A DNA stretch of 64,000 bases from Dermatobacter hominis (lineage in GTDB: Bacteria; Actinomycetota; Acidimicrobiia; Acidimicrobiales; Microtrichaceae): contig NZ_CP085840.1 in assembly GCF_020715685.1 (NCBI RefSeq), positions 3,224,001 to 3,288,000 of the forward strand, written 5' to 3'. The position numbers and the translations under genes were made by a program. A model generated the notes under the pieces. The model was not told the origin of the DNA. It saw nothing but the letters and a program-made list of their open reading frames with translations, and made no database searches. This document shows positions 56,586-64,000 of the stretch, piece by piece (position 1 is the first letter of the stretch; each line of letters opens with the position of its first letter).

Positions 56586-57452
56586 TCAGACCAGGCCCTC
56601 CCACGACGCCGGCAGCGTGTCGACGAGCGGCCGGACGATCAGCGTGTAGGTGTCGCTCATCGCCGTCTCCCGGTGCTCGGCCTGGACCGCGAGGCGGCCC
56701 GGGTCGAGCACCACGGCCATGAAGGCGGCCTTGGACGGGAAGCGGTTGAACCGCACCTGGTCCCAGCGCCGGCCGTCGCCGACCACGGTGCCCTCGGCGC
56801 GGAACCACCCGTCGATCGCGACGCCGTGCGGCACCGCCACCGTCGCCGCGTGCGCCTGGTAGGCGTCCATGTGGGCGATGCTCTCGGCCAGGGCTTCCGG
56901 GCTGTCCGCGGTCGAGCGGTCGAACTGCACGACGTGCACGACGACGACCGGCCCGTCCTCGTCGGTCGACGGGTGCGGGACCGACGTCGGGTCGGGCACC
57001 TCGCCGTCCCAGGCCGGCGGCGCGAACGGCTGGCAGGCGATGATCGAGGTCGCCGCCATGCCGGCGTCCTTGTGGACGTGGTGCGCCCGGAAGTCGGGCC
57101 GGGTCTGCATCTCCACGAAGGACCGGTGCGTCGGGTACTTCACCACCGCGACCCGGTCCCACGCCGGACCCTCGCCGAGCAACTGGTCCTCGACCTCGCC
57201 GAACAGCACGACCTCGGCCCCGATGTCGGCCAGCGTGTCGAGCGGCGCGTCGAGGTCGTCGGCCTCCCTGCCCGTGAGCTCGCTGTCGCGACCGTCGGCG
57301 TAGTCGGCGCGGTCCCGGTAGCGCATGAGGTTGACCATCCACACCGGACCGTCCTCGCCGGGCGGGAACGACTGCAGCATGCGGAGGGCGTCGGGGTCGA
57401 CGGTGCCGTAGCGCACGGTGAGCCCGCGGTCGGCGGCGATCGGGTCGGTCAT
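56586..57452 (-). CDS. DUF1330-like duplicated barrel protein
   Basis: A 288-residue protein with two ferredoxin-like units. PVWMVNLMRYRDRADYADG (about 36-54) and WDRVAVVKYPTHRSFVEMQT (about 98-117) match the DUF1330/ABM-type barrel pattern, and VVVVHVVQFDRS with WDQVRFNRFPSKAAFMAVVL (about 228-247) repeats it. Function is unknown. A ribosome site (GGGAAGAG) precedes ATG 57452. It follows the M1 peptidase stop by 18 bases and the P450 gene beyond, so three unrelated enzymes share an operon. Confidence 0.65.
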   Translation of the reverse strand: MTDPIAADRGLTVRYGTVDPDALRMLQSFPPGEDGPVWMVNLMRYRDRADYADGRDSELTGREADDLDAPLDTLADIGAEVVLFGEVEDQLLGEGPAWDRVAVVKYPTHRSFVEMQTRPDFRAHHVHKDAGMAATSIIACQPFAPPAWDGEVPDPTSVPHPSTDEDGPVVVVHVVQFDRSTADSPEALAESIAHMDAYQAHAATVAVPHGVAIDGWFRAEGTVVGDGRRWDQVRFNRFPSKAAFMAVVLDPGRLAVQAEHRETAMSDTYTLIVRPLVDTLPASWEGLV

Positions 57453-57470
57453 GGGTCTCTTCCCGGGGGG

Positions 57471-58973
57471 TCAGAACGAGAGCGGGGGCAGCCGGCCCGA
57501 GCGGAGCCAGGCGTCGGACAGCACCGCGATCCGGGATCCGTCGTACGGCACGCCCATGATCTCGGCCGCCAGCTGCAGGAACTGCTCGGTGGTGGCCACG
57601 CCGAACCGGTGCTGGTCGACCCACGTGCGCAGCAGCTCGTCGAAGCGGTCCTCGCCCATCAGCGTGCGGAGCTCGACCAGGAACATGCCGCCCCGGTGGT
57701 ACACCGACGCCCCGAACAGCTCGTCGACGCCCGGGTCGGCCGGCGGCACGTCGAGCGCCGGGTTGCCGTTGTGCGCCCGGCGGGCCGACTGCTCGACCGC
57801 GAGGCCGCCGATGTGCTCGAGCCACAGCCACTCGCCGTACGTCGCGAAGCCCTCGTTGAGCCAGATGGCGTTCCACGCCGCCGGACCGACCGCGTCGCCG
57901 AACCACTGGTGCGTGAGCTCGTGGGCGGTCACCTCGTCGGCGGTGGTGTCGCCGGGGCCGCCGTCCATGATCGACAGCGCGAGCACCGAGCGGGTCTGGC
58001 ACTCGAGCGCGAGCGGCGGCAGACCCGGCACCACCACGTTGCCCGCGTCGGCGAACGGGTAGGGCCCGAAGTGCTCGGAGAAGAAGGAGATCATCTCCGG
58101 GAACCGCGAGACGGCGCCGTCGAGCATGTCGGGCCGGTCGAGGGGCACCGCGTTGAGGATCCGGATCCCCGGCGGACCGGGCTGGTCGGCGAGCTGCATG
58201 TCGCCGACGGTCAGGCTCGCCAGGTAGGGCGACATGGGTTCGGTCGCCTCCCATCGGAACGTCGACGTCGCCCCCTCGTCGCGACGCTCGACCAGCCGGC
58301 CGCCTGCGACGGCCTCGAGCGGCGCCGGCACGGTGGCGGTCACGCCGACCAGGGCCTTGTCCGAGGGGTGGTCGTTCGATGGGAACCAGGTCGCGGCGCC
58401 GACCGGTTCGGCGATGACGGTCGACCACTCGTCGGAGAGGTCGACCCACCCGCCGTCGCCGATGAGGCCGCCCTGGTTGCTCCCGGTGCTCCCGGGCGTG
58501 CCCGAGTAGGCGACCCGGACGATGGCCTGCTCGCCCGTCCGCAGCGGGGTGGGCGGGGCCACGACGAGCTCCCGGCCCTGCCGCTCGAACAGCGCCGGCC
58601 GGTCGTCGACGGTGAGCGACGCGACCTCGAACCCGAGCAGGTCCAGGTGGAACGTCGACAGGTCCTGGGTGGGCAGCAGGGTGACCGTGGCGACCGCGTC
58701 GAGGTGGTCGGTCCCACGGATCGTCACGTCGACGTCGAGGTCGTAGCGCTCGACGTCGTAGCCGCCGTTGCCGGCCTGCGGGTAGTAGGGGTCGCCGACC
58801 CCGTCGGCGCCCTCGGTCCCGGGCCCCGCTGCGGGGGCTGTCGTCGGGGCGGACGAGGTCGGCCGCTCGTCCGACTCGAGCGAGGGCAGCGCCGCGTCGT
58901 CCGCGCTGCACGCCGCGACCAGGGCGGCGAGCAGGACCGCGACCGGGACGATCGCACGGCGCCGCCGGGTCAA
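57471..58973 (-). CDS. M1-family zinc metallopeptidase, predicted lipoprotein
   Basis: A 500-residue M1 (gluzincin) peptidase. The N-terminus is a signal peptide with lipobox (LVAACS, Cys about 22), then a Pro/Thr-rich linker, the N-terminal beta-domain, and the catalytic HELTHQWFGDAVGPAAWNAI followed by WLNEGFATY (HExxH-18-E, about 335-360). LALECQTRSVL corresponds to the GxMEN exopeptidase loop but lacks its usual Met-Glu-Asn wording. It should cleave peptides outside the cell. The only suitable start is TTG 58973, overlapping the P450 stop by four bases (TTGA), which implies translational coupling. Confidence 0.85.
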   Translation of the reverse strand: MTRRRRAIVPVAVLLAALVAACSADDAALPSLESDERPTSSAPTTAPAAGPGTEGADGVGDPYYPQAGNGGYDVERYDLDVDVTIRGTDHLDAVATVTLLPTQDLSTFHLDLLGFEVASLTVDDRPALFERQGRELVVAPPTPLRTGEQAIVRVAYSGTPGSTGSNQGGLIGDGGWVDLSDEWSTVIAEPVGAATWFPSNDHPSDKALVGVTATVPAPLEAVAGGRLVERRDEGATSTFRWEATEPMSPYLASLTVGDMQLADQPGPPGIRILNAVPLDRPDMLDGAVSRFPEMISFFSEHFGPYPFADAGNVVVPGLPPLALECQTRSVLALSIMDGGPGDTTADEVTAHELTHQWFGDAVGPAAWNAIWLNEGFATYGEWLWLEHIGGLAVEQSARRAHNGNPALDVPPADPGVDELFGASVYHRGGMFLVELRTLMGEDRFDELLRTWVDQHRFGVATTEQFLQLAAEIMGVPYDGSRIAVLSDAWLRSGRLPPLSF

Positions 58974-60232
58974 GGTGCGTCCGCGACCGGCTCCAGCCGG
59001 GGCACCTCGGCCGGCGTGAACTCGCAGGGCATCCGCTTGATGCCGTGGATGAAGGCCGACTGCAGGTAGTCGGGCTCGCCGGTGGCGCGGATGTCGGGCA
59101 GCCACTGGAACAGCTCCTCGAACATCACCCGGATCTCCCGGCGGGCGAGGTTGGCGCCCAGGCAGAAGTGCGGCCCGCCGGCACCGAACCCGACGTGCTC
59201 GTTGGGCGTCCGGGTGACGTCGAACGTGAACGGGTCGTCGAACACGCGGTCGTCGCGGTTCGCCGACTCGTACCACATGACGACCTTGTCGCCCTTGGCG
59301 ATCGGCTGGCCGGCGATCTCGGTGTCCTCGGTGGCGGTCCGGCGGAAGTGGATGACGGGCGAGGCCCAGCGCACGATCTCCTCGACCGCCGTGGGCGTGA
59401 CGCCCTCGACGTCGGCCATCCACGCGGCGCGCTGGTCCTCGTGCAGCGTGAGCATGCGGACCCCGTGGGAGATCGCGTTGCGCGTGGTCTCGTTCCCGGC
59501 GGCGGCGAGCAGGATGAAGAAGCTCGCCATCTCCATCGGCTGGAGCCGCTCGCCGTCGACCTCGGCGTGCATCATCGCCGAGACGAGGTCGTCCTTCGGG
59601 TCGGCCAGGCGGTCCTCGCCCACCTCGGACGCGATCTGGGCCATCTCCATCACCGCGGACATCAGCGCCGCCATGTCGGGCACGGTCTCCTGGTCGCCGA
59701 GCACCACGTTCGTGAGCTCGAGGATCCGGTGCCACTTGTCCCGGGGGATGCCCATCATCTCGCAGATGATGTGGAGCGGCAGCGGGGCCGACAGCTCCGA
59801 CACCAGGTCGCAGCTGCCCTTCTCGGCGGCGTCGGCGACGATGTTGCGGGCCTTCACCCGGACGTCCTCGTCGATCCGGTTGACCATGCGCGGCGTGAAG
59901 GACCGGTTCACGATCATGCGCAGCCGCGTGTGGCGAGGGGCATCCATGTTGATCATGGAGCCCATGAACTCGTTGACCTCCTGCGGCAGGTCGGGGATGT
60001 TCGTCCCCTGACCGGAGCAGAAGACGTCGGGGTGGCGGGAGACGTGCATGACGTCCTCGTGCCGCGTGACGGACCAGAAGCCCGGGCCCTTGGGGAAGCC
60101 CTCGATCTCGGGCTCCTCCATGAACACGACCGGTGCGTCGTCGCGCATCGCCCGGAACATCTCGGCCCGGGGCTCCGAGCCGTGGGACCAGTACGCCATG
60201 TCGGCGAACGGCGTGAGGTCGATCGTGGTCAT
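58970..60232 (-). CDS. cytochrome P450 (steroid/fatty-acid type, CYP125/CYP142-like)
   Basis: A 420-residue soluble P450. The I-helix AAAGNETTRNAISHG (about 238-252) has the acid/alcohol-type A-G-N-E-T-T motif, EEIVRWASPV (about 281-290) is the K-helix ExxR, and FGAGGPHFCLGANLAR carries the heme-ligand Cys 357. Sequence style (MDAPRHTRLRMIVNRSFTPR, NEHVGFGAGGPHFC) is that of the mycobacterial cholesterol/steroid P450 group. Ferredoxin and reductase partners are not adjacent. AGGGGGAGC precedes ATG 60232. It heads an operon with the M1 lipoprotein and DUF1330-like protein. Confidence 0.88.
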   Translation of the reverse strand: MTTIDLTPFADMAYWSHGSEPRAEMFRAMRDDAPVVFMEEPEIEGFPKGPGFWSVTRHEDVMHVSRHPDVFCSGQGTNIPDLPQEVNEFMGSMINMDAPRHTRLRMIVNRSFTPRMVNRIDEDVRVKARNIVADAAEKGSCDLVSELSAPLPLHIICEMMGIPRDKWHRILELTNVVLGDQETVPDMAALMSAVMEMAQIASEVGEDRLADPKDDLVSAMMHAEVDGERLQPMEMASFFILLAAAGNETTRNAISHGVRMLTLHEDQRAAWMADVEGVTPTAVEEIVRWASPVIHFRRTATEDTEIAGQPIAKGDKVVMWYESANRDDRVFDDPFTFDVTRTPNEHVGFGAGGPHFCLGANLARREIRVMFEELFQWLPDIRATGEPDYLQSAFIHGIKRMPCEFTPAEVPRLEPVADAP

Positions 60233-60333
60233 CTGCTCCCCCTGTGACCGGTTCGAGGCCCCCGCCGCGGGTCGCCCACGTCGGGCGTGAGGTGTCCAGG
60301 GCGGTCGAGCCGTGCTCCTAAGCTAGCCAGCCC

Positions 60334-60435
60334 ATGCCGGTGCGCCTCCCCGATCCACCCACCGCCGTGCCCGCCGTCGCCGACCGGTCGTCGGCCCCGT
60401 CCAGGACCCGCGCCGTCCGCCGGTCCGCCCGGTGA
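60334..60435 (+). CDS. 33-residue leader peptide coupled to helicase gene
   Basis: ATG 60334 opens a short frame (MPVRLPDPPTAVPAVADR, then a basic tail) whose TGA overlaps the helicase GTG as GTGA. TAAGCT (60319-60324) is nine bases before the ATG, so the RNA probably begins here and the helicase is reached by coupled reinitiation. The Pro/Ala/Arg composition gives no function; it may only be a translation device. Confidence 0.4.
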   Translation: MPVRLPDPPTAVPAVADRSSAPSRTRAVRRSAR

Positions 60436-62168
60436 GCGCACCGAGCGCCGTCCGCCCCACCCGCATCCGGCTCCGGCCCTGGCAGTCAGAGGCGCTGGAG
60501 CGGTTCGCCGACACCCGCGGGCCCGACTTCCTCGCCGTCGCCACCCCCGGGGCGGGCAAGACGACCTTCGCCCTGACCGCGGCGGTCCAGGACCTCGCCG
60601 ACCACCCGGGCCGACGGCTGATCGTCGTGGCCCCGACCCAGCACCTCAAGCACCAATGGTCGCGGGCGGCGCTGCGGTTCGGCCTCCACCTCGACCCGGA
60701 CTGGTCCTCCCGGGACGGTGCGCTCCCCGGCGACATGCACGGGATCGTGACGACCTACCAGCAGGTGGCGACCTCGTCCCGGGCGCTGGCCGGCCTGTCC
60801 CGCGACTCGTTCGTCGTGTTCGACGAGATCCACCACGCAGGCGACGACCGGGCCTGGGGCACCTCGGTGCTCGAGGCCTTCGAGGGGGCGGCCAAGCGGC
60901 TGTCGCTGTCGGGCACCCCGTTCCGGTCGGACACGTCGGCCATCCCCTTCGTCGAGTACCACCTCGACGAGGCGAGGGCCGACTACGAGTACGGCTACGG
61001 CGAGGCGCTGGCCGACCGGGGCGTGGTGCGACCGGTGTACTTCCCTCGCATCAACGGCTTCATGGAGTGGGTCGCGCCCGACGGCGAGGTGCTGTCGGCG
61101 ACGTTCGACGACGAGCTCACCCGCGAGCAGGCCAACCAGCGGCTCCGCACCGCGCTGTCGCTCGAGGGCCAGTGGCTGCCGGTCGTGCTCGACCAGGCCC
61201 ACGAGCGGCTGCTGGCGCTGCGGGAGCACCACCCCGAGGCCGGCGGGCTCGTCATCGCGATGGACCAGGGCCACGCGCAGGAGATCGCCAGGGTGCTGCG
61301 CGAGCGGCACGGGGTCCGCGCCGTCGTCGCCACGTCCGACGACCCCGACGCGTCGTCGCACATCGCCGCGTTCGCGGCGTCGACCGACCCGTGGATCGTG
61401 GCCGTGCGCATGGTGTCCGAGGGCGTCGACCTGCCCCGGCTGCGCATCGCGGTGTTCGCCACGACGACGACCACCGAGCTCTTCTTCCGGCAGGCCGTCG
61501 GGCGCGTCGTCCGCTGGACGCCCGGCCTCCACGGCCCGGGCGCCCGCACGCAGCCGGCGTGGTTCTTCCTCCCCGACGACCCGCGCCTGCGGCGCTATTC
61601 GGCCGAGTTGAGCGAGTCCCGGCGCCACTCGCTGCGCAAGCGGCGCGGCAACGACGAGGACGCACCGTCGGTCGAGCCCGACGACGTCGCCGAGCTCCTC
61701 GGCGACGACGAGCAGATGAGCCTGTTCTCGGTGATCGGCGCCGTGGCCCTCGACGGCGCCGGCGAGGCACCGGCGGGCGCCGGTCCCGCCCTCGGCGTGT
61801 TCGACGACGACCCCGAGGACCCGGGCGACCGTCACGACCCCGAGGGCGTCGAGCTCGTGCTGCTGCCGCCGCCGCTGCCGGGCGGCGGCCACGTCGCCGT
61901 GCCCGCCGACGACGGTGCGCCCGGCCCCGGCACGGGACCGGGCGCCGACCCGATGGCGTCGATGACCCAGCGCGAGCGCAAGGCCCGGCTGCGCGACATG
62001 AACGCCGACGTGGCGGCGGAGCTCGTGCGCTCCACCGGGTGGGGCTACGTGCAGGTGCAGAACGAGCTGAACCGCCTCACGGGGATCGGCAAGGTGTCGG
62101 AGGCGACGCTCGAGCAGCTCGAGGCTCGGCTCGACCACGGCCGCCGCTGGCTCCGCCGCGCCGGCTGA
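60432..62168 (+). CDS. SF2 DEAD/DEAH-box helicase (ERCC3/ResIII-like)
   Basis: A 578-residue superfamily 2 helicase. After a Q-motif-like start (LRPWQSEALERFADTRGPDF, about 14-33), Walker A is ATPGAGKT (about 37-44), Walker B DEIHHAGD (about 135), motif III SGTPFRSD, motif V-like VRMVSEGVDLPRLRIAVF (about 323-340) and motif VI QAVGRVVRW (about 354-362). No N-terminal nuclease or translocase extension is seen; the C-terminal 130 residues are Asp/Pro-rich then a conserved helical end (TQRERKARLRDMNADVAAEL). Restriction-related or repair roles are possible. GTG 60432 overlaps the leader peptide stop. Confidence 0.85.
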   Translation: MSAPSAVRPTRIRLRPWQSEALERFADTRGPDFLAVATPGAGKTTFALTAAVQDLADHPGRRLIVVAPTQHLKHQWSRAALRFGLHLDPDWSSRDGALPGDMHGIVTTYQQVATSSRALAGLSRDSFVVFDEIHHAGDDRAWGTSVLEAFEGAAKRLSLSGTPFRSDTSAIPFVEYHLDEARADYEYGYGEALADRGVVRPVYFPRINGFMEWVAPDGEVLSATFDDELTREQANQRLRTALSLEGQWLPVVLDQAHERLLALREHHPEAGGLVIAMDQGHAQEIARVLRERHGVRAVVATSDDPDASSHIAAFAASTDPWIVAVRMVSEGVDLPRLRIAVFATTTTTELFFRQAVGRVVRWTPGLHGPGARTQPAWFFLPDDPRLRRYSAELSESRRHSLRKRRGNDEDAPSVEPDDVAELLGDDEQMSLFSVIGAVALDGAGEAPAGAGPALGVFDDDPEDPGDRHDPEGVELVLLPPPLPGGGHVAVPADDGAPGPGTGPGADPMASMTQRERKARLRDMNADVAAELVRSTGWGYVQVQNELNRLTGIGKVSEATLEQLEARLDHGRRWLRRAG

Positions 62169-62226
62169 CCGGGCCCGGCGCCGGATCTGTGGTCAGGATC
62201 GCGACAAGGGTTGTCCGTGTGCACCC

Positions 62227-64000
62227 CTATATCTCCCAGGGGCGCTCGGGCCAGGCGTGCTTGGGGTACCGGCCCCGCAGCTCCGAGCGCACCGCCGCGT
62301 AGCTGCCCCGCCAGAAGCCCGGGAGGTCCGACGTCCGCTGCACCGGCCGACCGGCGGGGGACAGCAGCTCCAGCACGACCGGCACGCGCCCGCCGCCGAC
62401 CGTCGGGTGCACGTCGGTGCCGAGCAGGTCCTGCAGGCGCGTGGCGAGCACCGGGCCGGGCGGTGGCCCACCGCCACCCGGGCCGTCGCCCGTGGCGTCG
62501 TGCGGCTCGTAGCGGAGGCGCACGCGCCGGCCGGACGGCAGCTCGAGGTGGAGCGGCGCCAGCTCGTCGAGCGCCCGCCGCTCGTCCCACGCCAAGCCCT
62601 CCGACAGCCAGCTCGCCACGTCCACCGTCGCGAGCTGCCGGCGTGAACCGGTGCCGGACGACGCCACCCGGTCGAGCAGGGCGTCGAGGTCGGGACCGGT
62701 CGCCGCCTCGCCCGCACCGTCGCCCGCACCGCTGACCGGACCGTCGACCGCCCGCACGAGCGCCAACCGTGCCAGCAGCTCGTCGGCCCGGTGCCACCGG
62801 TCGAACACGGCCTCGGGTCCCTGGCTGCGGACGCCCGCCGCCAGGGCGCGGCGCACCTCGTCGGCGGGCGGGTCGGGCCACCGCCGCTCGTCGAGCACGA
62901 TCGCGCCGACCCGCCGCCGGGCGGTGGCGGCCACCTCGCGTCGCCCGGGGTCCCACGTGACCTCGCGCTCCTCGTCCGCCCGGTCGGCCAGGGCGTCGAG
63001 GGCGAGCTCGTCCTCCACGGCCACCGCCAGGTGCGTGGTGCCGACCGTGCCGTCGGCGCCGCGGTCGAGCGCGACGACGGCGAGCCAGGACGACCGGGCC
63101 AGCGGGTGGTCGGCGGGCCGGATGGCCACCTCGCCGCCGCCGACGAGCTGGTACACCGACTGCGGCCGCCCCCGGTCGTCGGTGCGGGTGCCGGTCCGAC
63201 GACGGGCCAGCCGATCCCGGTAGCCGGCCACGACGGCCCCGGCGACGGCGCCGTCGGCGTCGACCTGCCGGCCGGCCCGCGCGGGGCCGCGCCGGCGGTC
63301 GCGGCCGTCGGGCACCCGGCGCCGCCACTCGCGCGCCGCCTCACGCACCTCCCGCGGCGCATCGCCGCGCCGCAGCGCCCGCCACCGCTCCACGAGGTCG
63401 GGTTCGCCCGGCAGGTCGACCTCGAGCAGCGCCGCGAGCTCCGCGGCGCCGGCCGGACCGAGCGGACCGGAGGTCGCCTCGAGCACCACCGCGCCCAGCC
63501 GCGGGTGGAACCCCAGGTCGGCGAGGTCGCGACCCCGGGCGGTGAGGCGCCCGTCGGGTCCGGTCGCGCCGAGGTCGGCGAGCAGGCCGCGGGCCGCATC
63601 GAGGTGCGGTCCGGTCGGCGGGTCGAGGAAGCGCAGCTCCTCCGGGGTCGCGCCCCACGCCCGCACCTGCAGCAGGAGCGCCGAGAGGTCGCCGTCGAGG
63701 ACCTCGGGACGGTCGGCGGCCGGCCGGTGCCGCTCCTCGTCGGCCGACCACAACCGGTAGCACGTGCCCGGACCGGTGCGACCCGCCCGCCCGCGACGCT
63801 GGTCGGCGCCGGCCCGCGACACGGCGACGGTGACCAGCCCCGGGAGCGCCGTCGCCGGATCGACGCGCACGGTGCGGCGCCGCCCGGCGTCGACGACCAC
63901 CCGCACGCCCTCGACGGTGATCGACGTCTCCGCCACGGAGGTGGCGAGCACCACGCGGCGTCGACCTCGCGGGTCGGGCCGAAGGGCGGCGTCCTGCTCC
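62227..64000 (-). CDS. hrpB: ATP-dependent RNA helicase HrpB, 5'-truncated
   Basis: The visible 590 residues are the C-terminal part of HrpB, reading in from beyond the window edge. At the upstream end LATSVAETSITVEGVRVVVD is helicase motif V and QRRGRAGRTGPGTCYRL motif VI of DEAH-box proteins. The C-terminal VGGGRVPVVLELLSPAGRPV, QRTSDLPGFWRGSYAAVRSE and KHAWPERPWE are the HrpB-specific region. The N-terminal ATPase motifs lie outside. Its cellular role in actinobacteria is unclear. It converges with the SF2 helicase gene, 58 bases apart. Confidence 0.9.
   Translation of the reverse strand, partial: EQDAALRPDPRGRRRVVLATSVAETSITVEGVRVVVDAGRRRTVRVDPATALPGLVTVAVSRAGADQRRGRAGRTGPGTCYRLWSADEERHRPAADRPEVLDGDLSALLLQVRAWGATPEELRFLDPPTGPHLDAARGLLADLGATGPDGRLTARGRDLADLGFHPRLGAVVLEATSGPLGPAGAAELAALLEVDLPGEPDLVERWRALRRGDAPREVREAAREWRRRVPDGRDRRRGPARAGRQVDADGAVAGAVVAGYRDRLARRRTGTRTDDRGRPQSVYQLVGGGEVAIRPADHPLARSSWLAVVALDRGADGTVGTTHLAVAVEDELALDALADRADEEREVTWDPGRREVAATARRRVGAIVLDERRWPDPPADEVRRALAAGVRSQGPEAVFDRWHRADELLARLALVRAVDGPVSGAGDGAGEAATGPDLDALLDRVASSGTGSRRQLATVDVASWLSEGLAWDERRALDELAPLHLELPSGRRVRLRYEPHDATGDGPGGGGPPPGPVLATRLQDLLGTDVHPTVGGGRVPVVLELLSPAGRPVQRTSDLPGFWRGSYAAVRSELRGRYPKHAWPERPWEI

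Noticed and set aside
1-64000. Possible mobile element or prophage
   Set aside because: No transposase, integrase, tyrosine-recombinase motif or phage structural gene was found; tRNA-Arg has no duplicated 3' end in the window.

Overview
The window is chromosomal DNA from a high-G+C actinobacterium (roughly 70% G+C or more by eye). Third codon positions are almost always G or C, GTG and TTG starts are common, and many start codons sit only 6-9 bases after a TANNNT -10 box, the signature of leaderless mRNAs. The gene set fits an aerobic, non-model actinobacterium: DesA3-like desaturase with its reductase, ECF42-type sigma factor, MmyB-type regulator, steroid-type P450, CtpE-like P-type ATPase, Rpf-like lipoprotein, LAFTG-anchored surface protein and HrpB. 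An Acidimicrobiia-like lineage is my guess; nothing in the window proves it. Coding density is very high, genes change strand every one to three genes, and I see no insertion sequence, prophage or CRISPR array.

Layout. 1-5.3 kb: truncated D-aminoacylase-like amidohydrolase, CrtI-like FAD oxidoreductase divergent from an alpha-L-fucosidase, an unknown membrane protein coupled to a TfoX-like protein. 5.3-9.6 kb: the most unusual locus, a degenerate GT2-PilZ-signal peptidase fusion downstream of a choice-of-anchor A surface protein with an LAFTG sorting signal. 9.8-16.8 kb: tRNA-Arg(CCT), YCII/ECF42 pair, matrixin-like lipoprotein, PPOX protein, amidase, orphan protein, FGGY kinase. 16.8-21.6 kb: small acetyltransferase, then a desaturase/ferredoxin-reductase operon facing a TetR regulator across a well-defined operator-promoter, then a cation/proton antiporter. 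21.6-27.8 kb: pilin with Thr-rich stalk and Ig-like tip, acetoacetate-decarboxylase-like and MDR reductase pair, ArfB, TylF-type methyltransferase with an apparent frameshift, Pro/Ala-rich membrane protein with ApbE. 27.8-42 kb: LuxR-LAL regulator, aminotransferase, MmyB regulator, HtrA protease, MOSC protein, GlsB-like protein, TauD-like dioxygenase, K+ channel, carotenoid oxygenase, acyl-CoA desaturase, Rpf-like lipoprotein with an EF-hand. 42-54.5 kb: VIT transporter, CtpE-like ATPase, PrmC-like methyltransferase, Clp-N protein, Fe superoxide dismutase, molybdopterin oxidoreductase, MFS transporter, ParA, dienelactone hydrolase. 54.5-64 kb: S1-domain protein with a repeat insertion inside one S1 fold, P450/M1-peptidase/DUF1330-like operon, SF2 helicase with a coupled leader peptide, and the C-terminal part of HrpB.

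How genes work together. The clearest functional cassette is 17.2-20.4 kb: reductase and desaturase form an electron-transfer pair, and the divergent TetR protein probably represses them through the palindrome overlapping their -35 box. The surface locus at 5.3-9.6 kb, the pilin at 22 kb and the Rpf-like lipoprotein at 41.5 kb point to an elaborate cell surface. Several pairs are translationally coupled through four-base GTGA or TTGA overlaps (4978, 16836, 23206, 58973, 60432).
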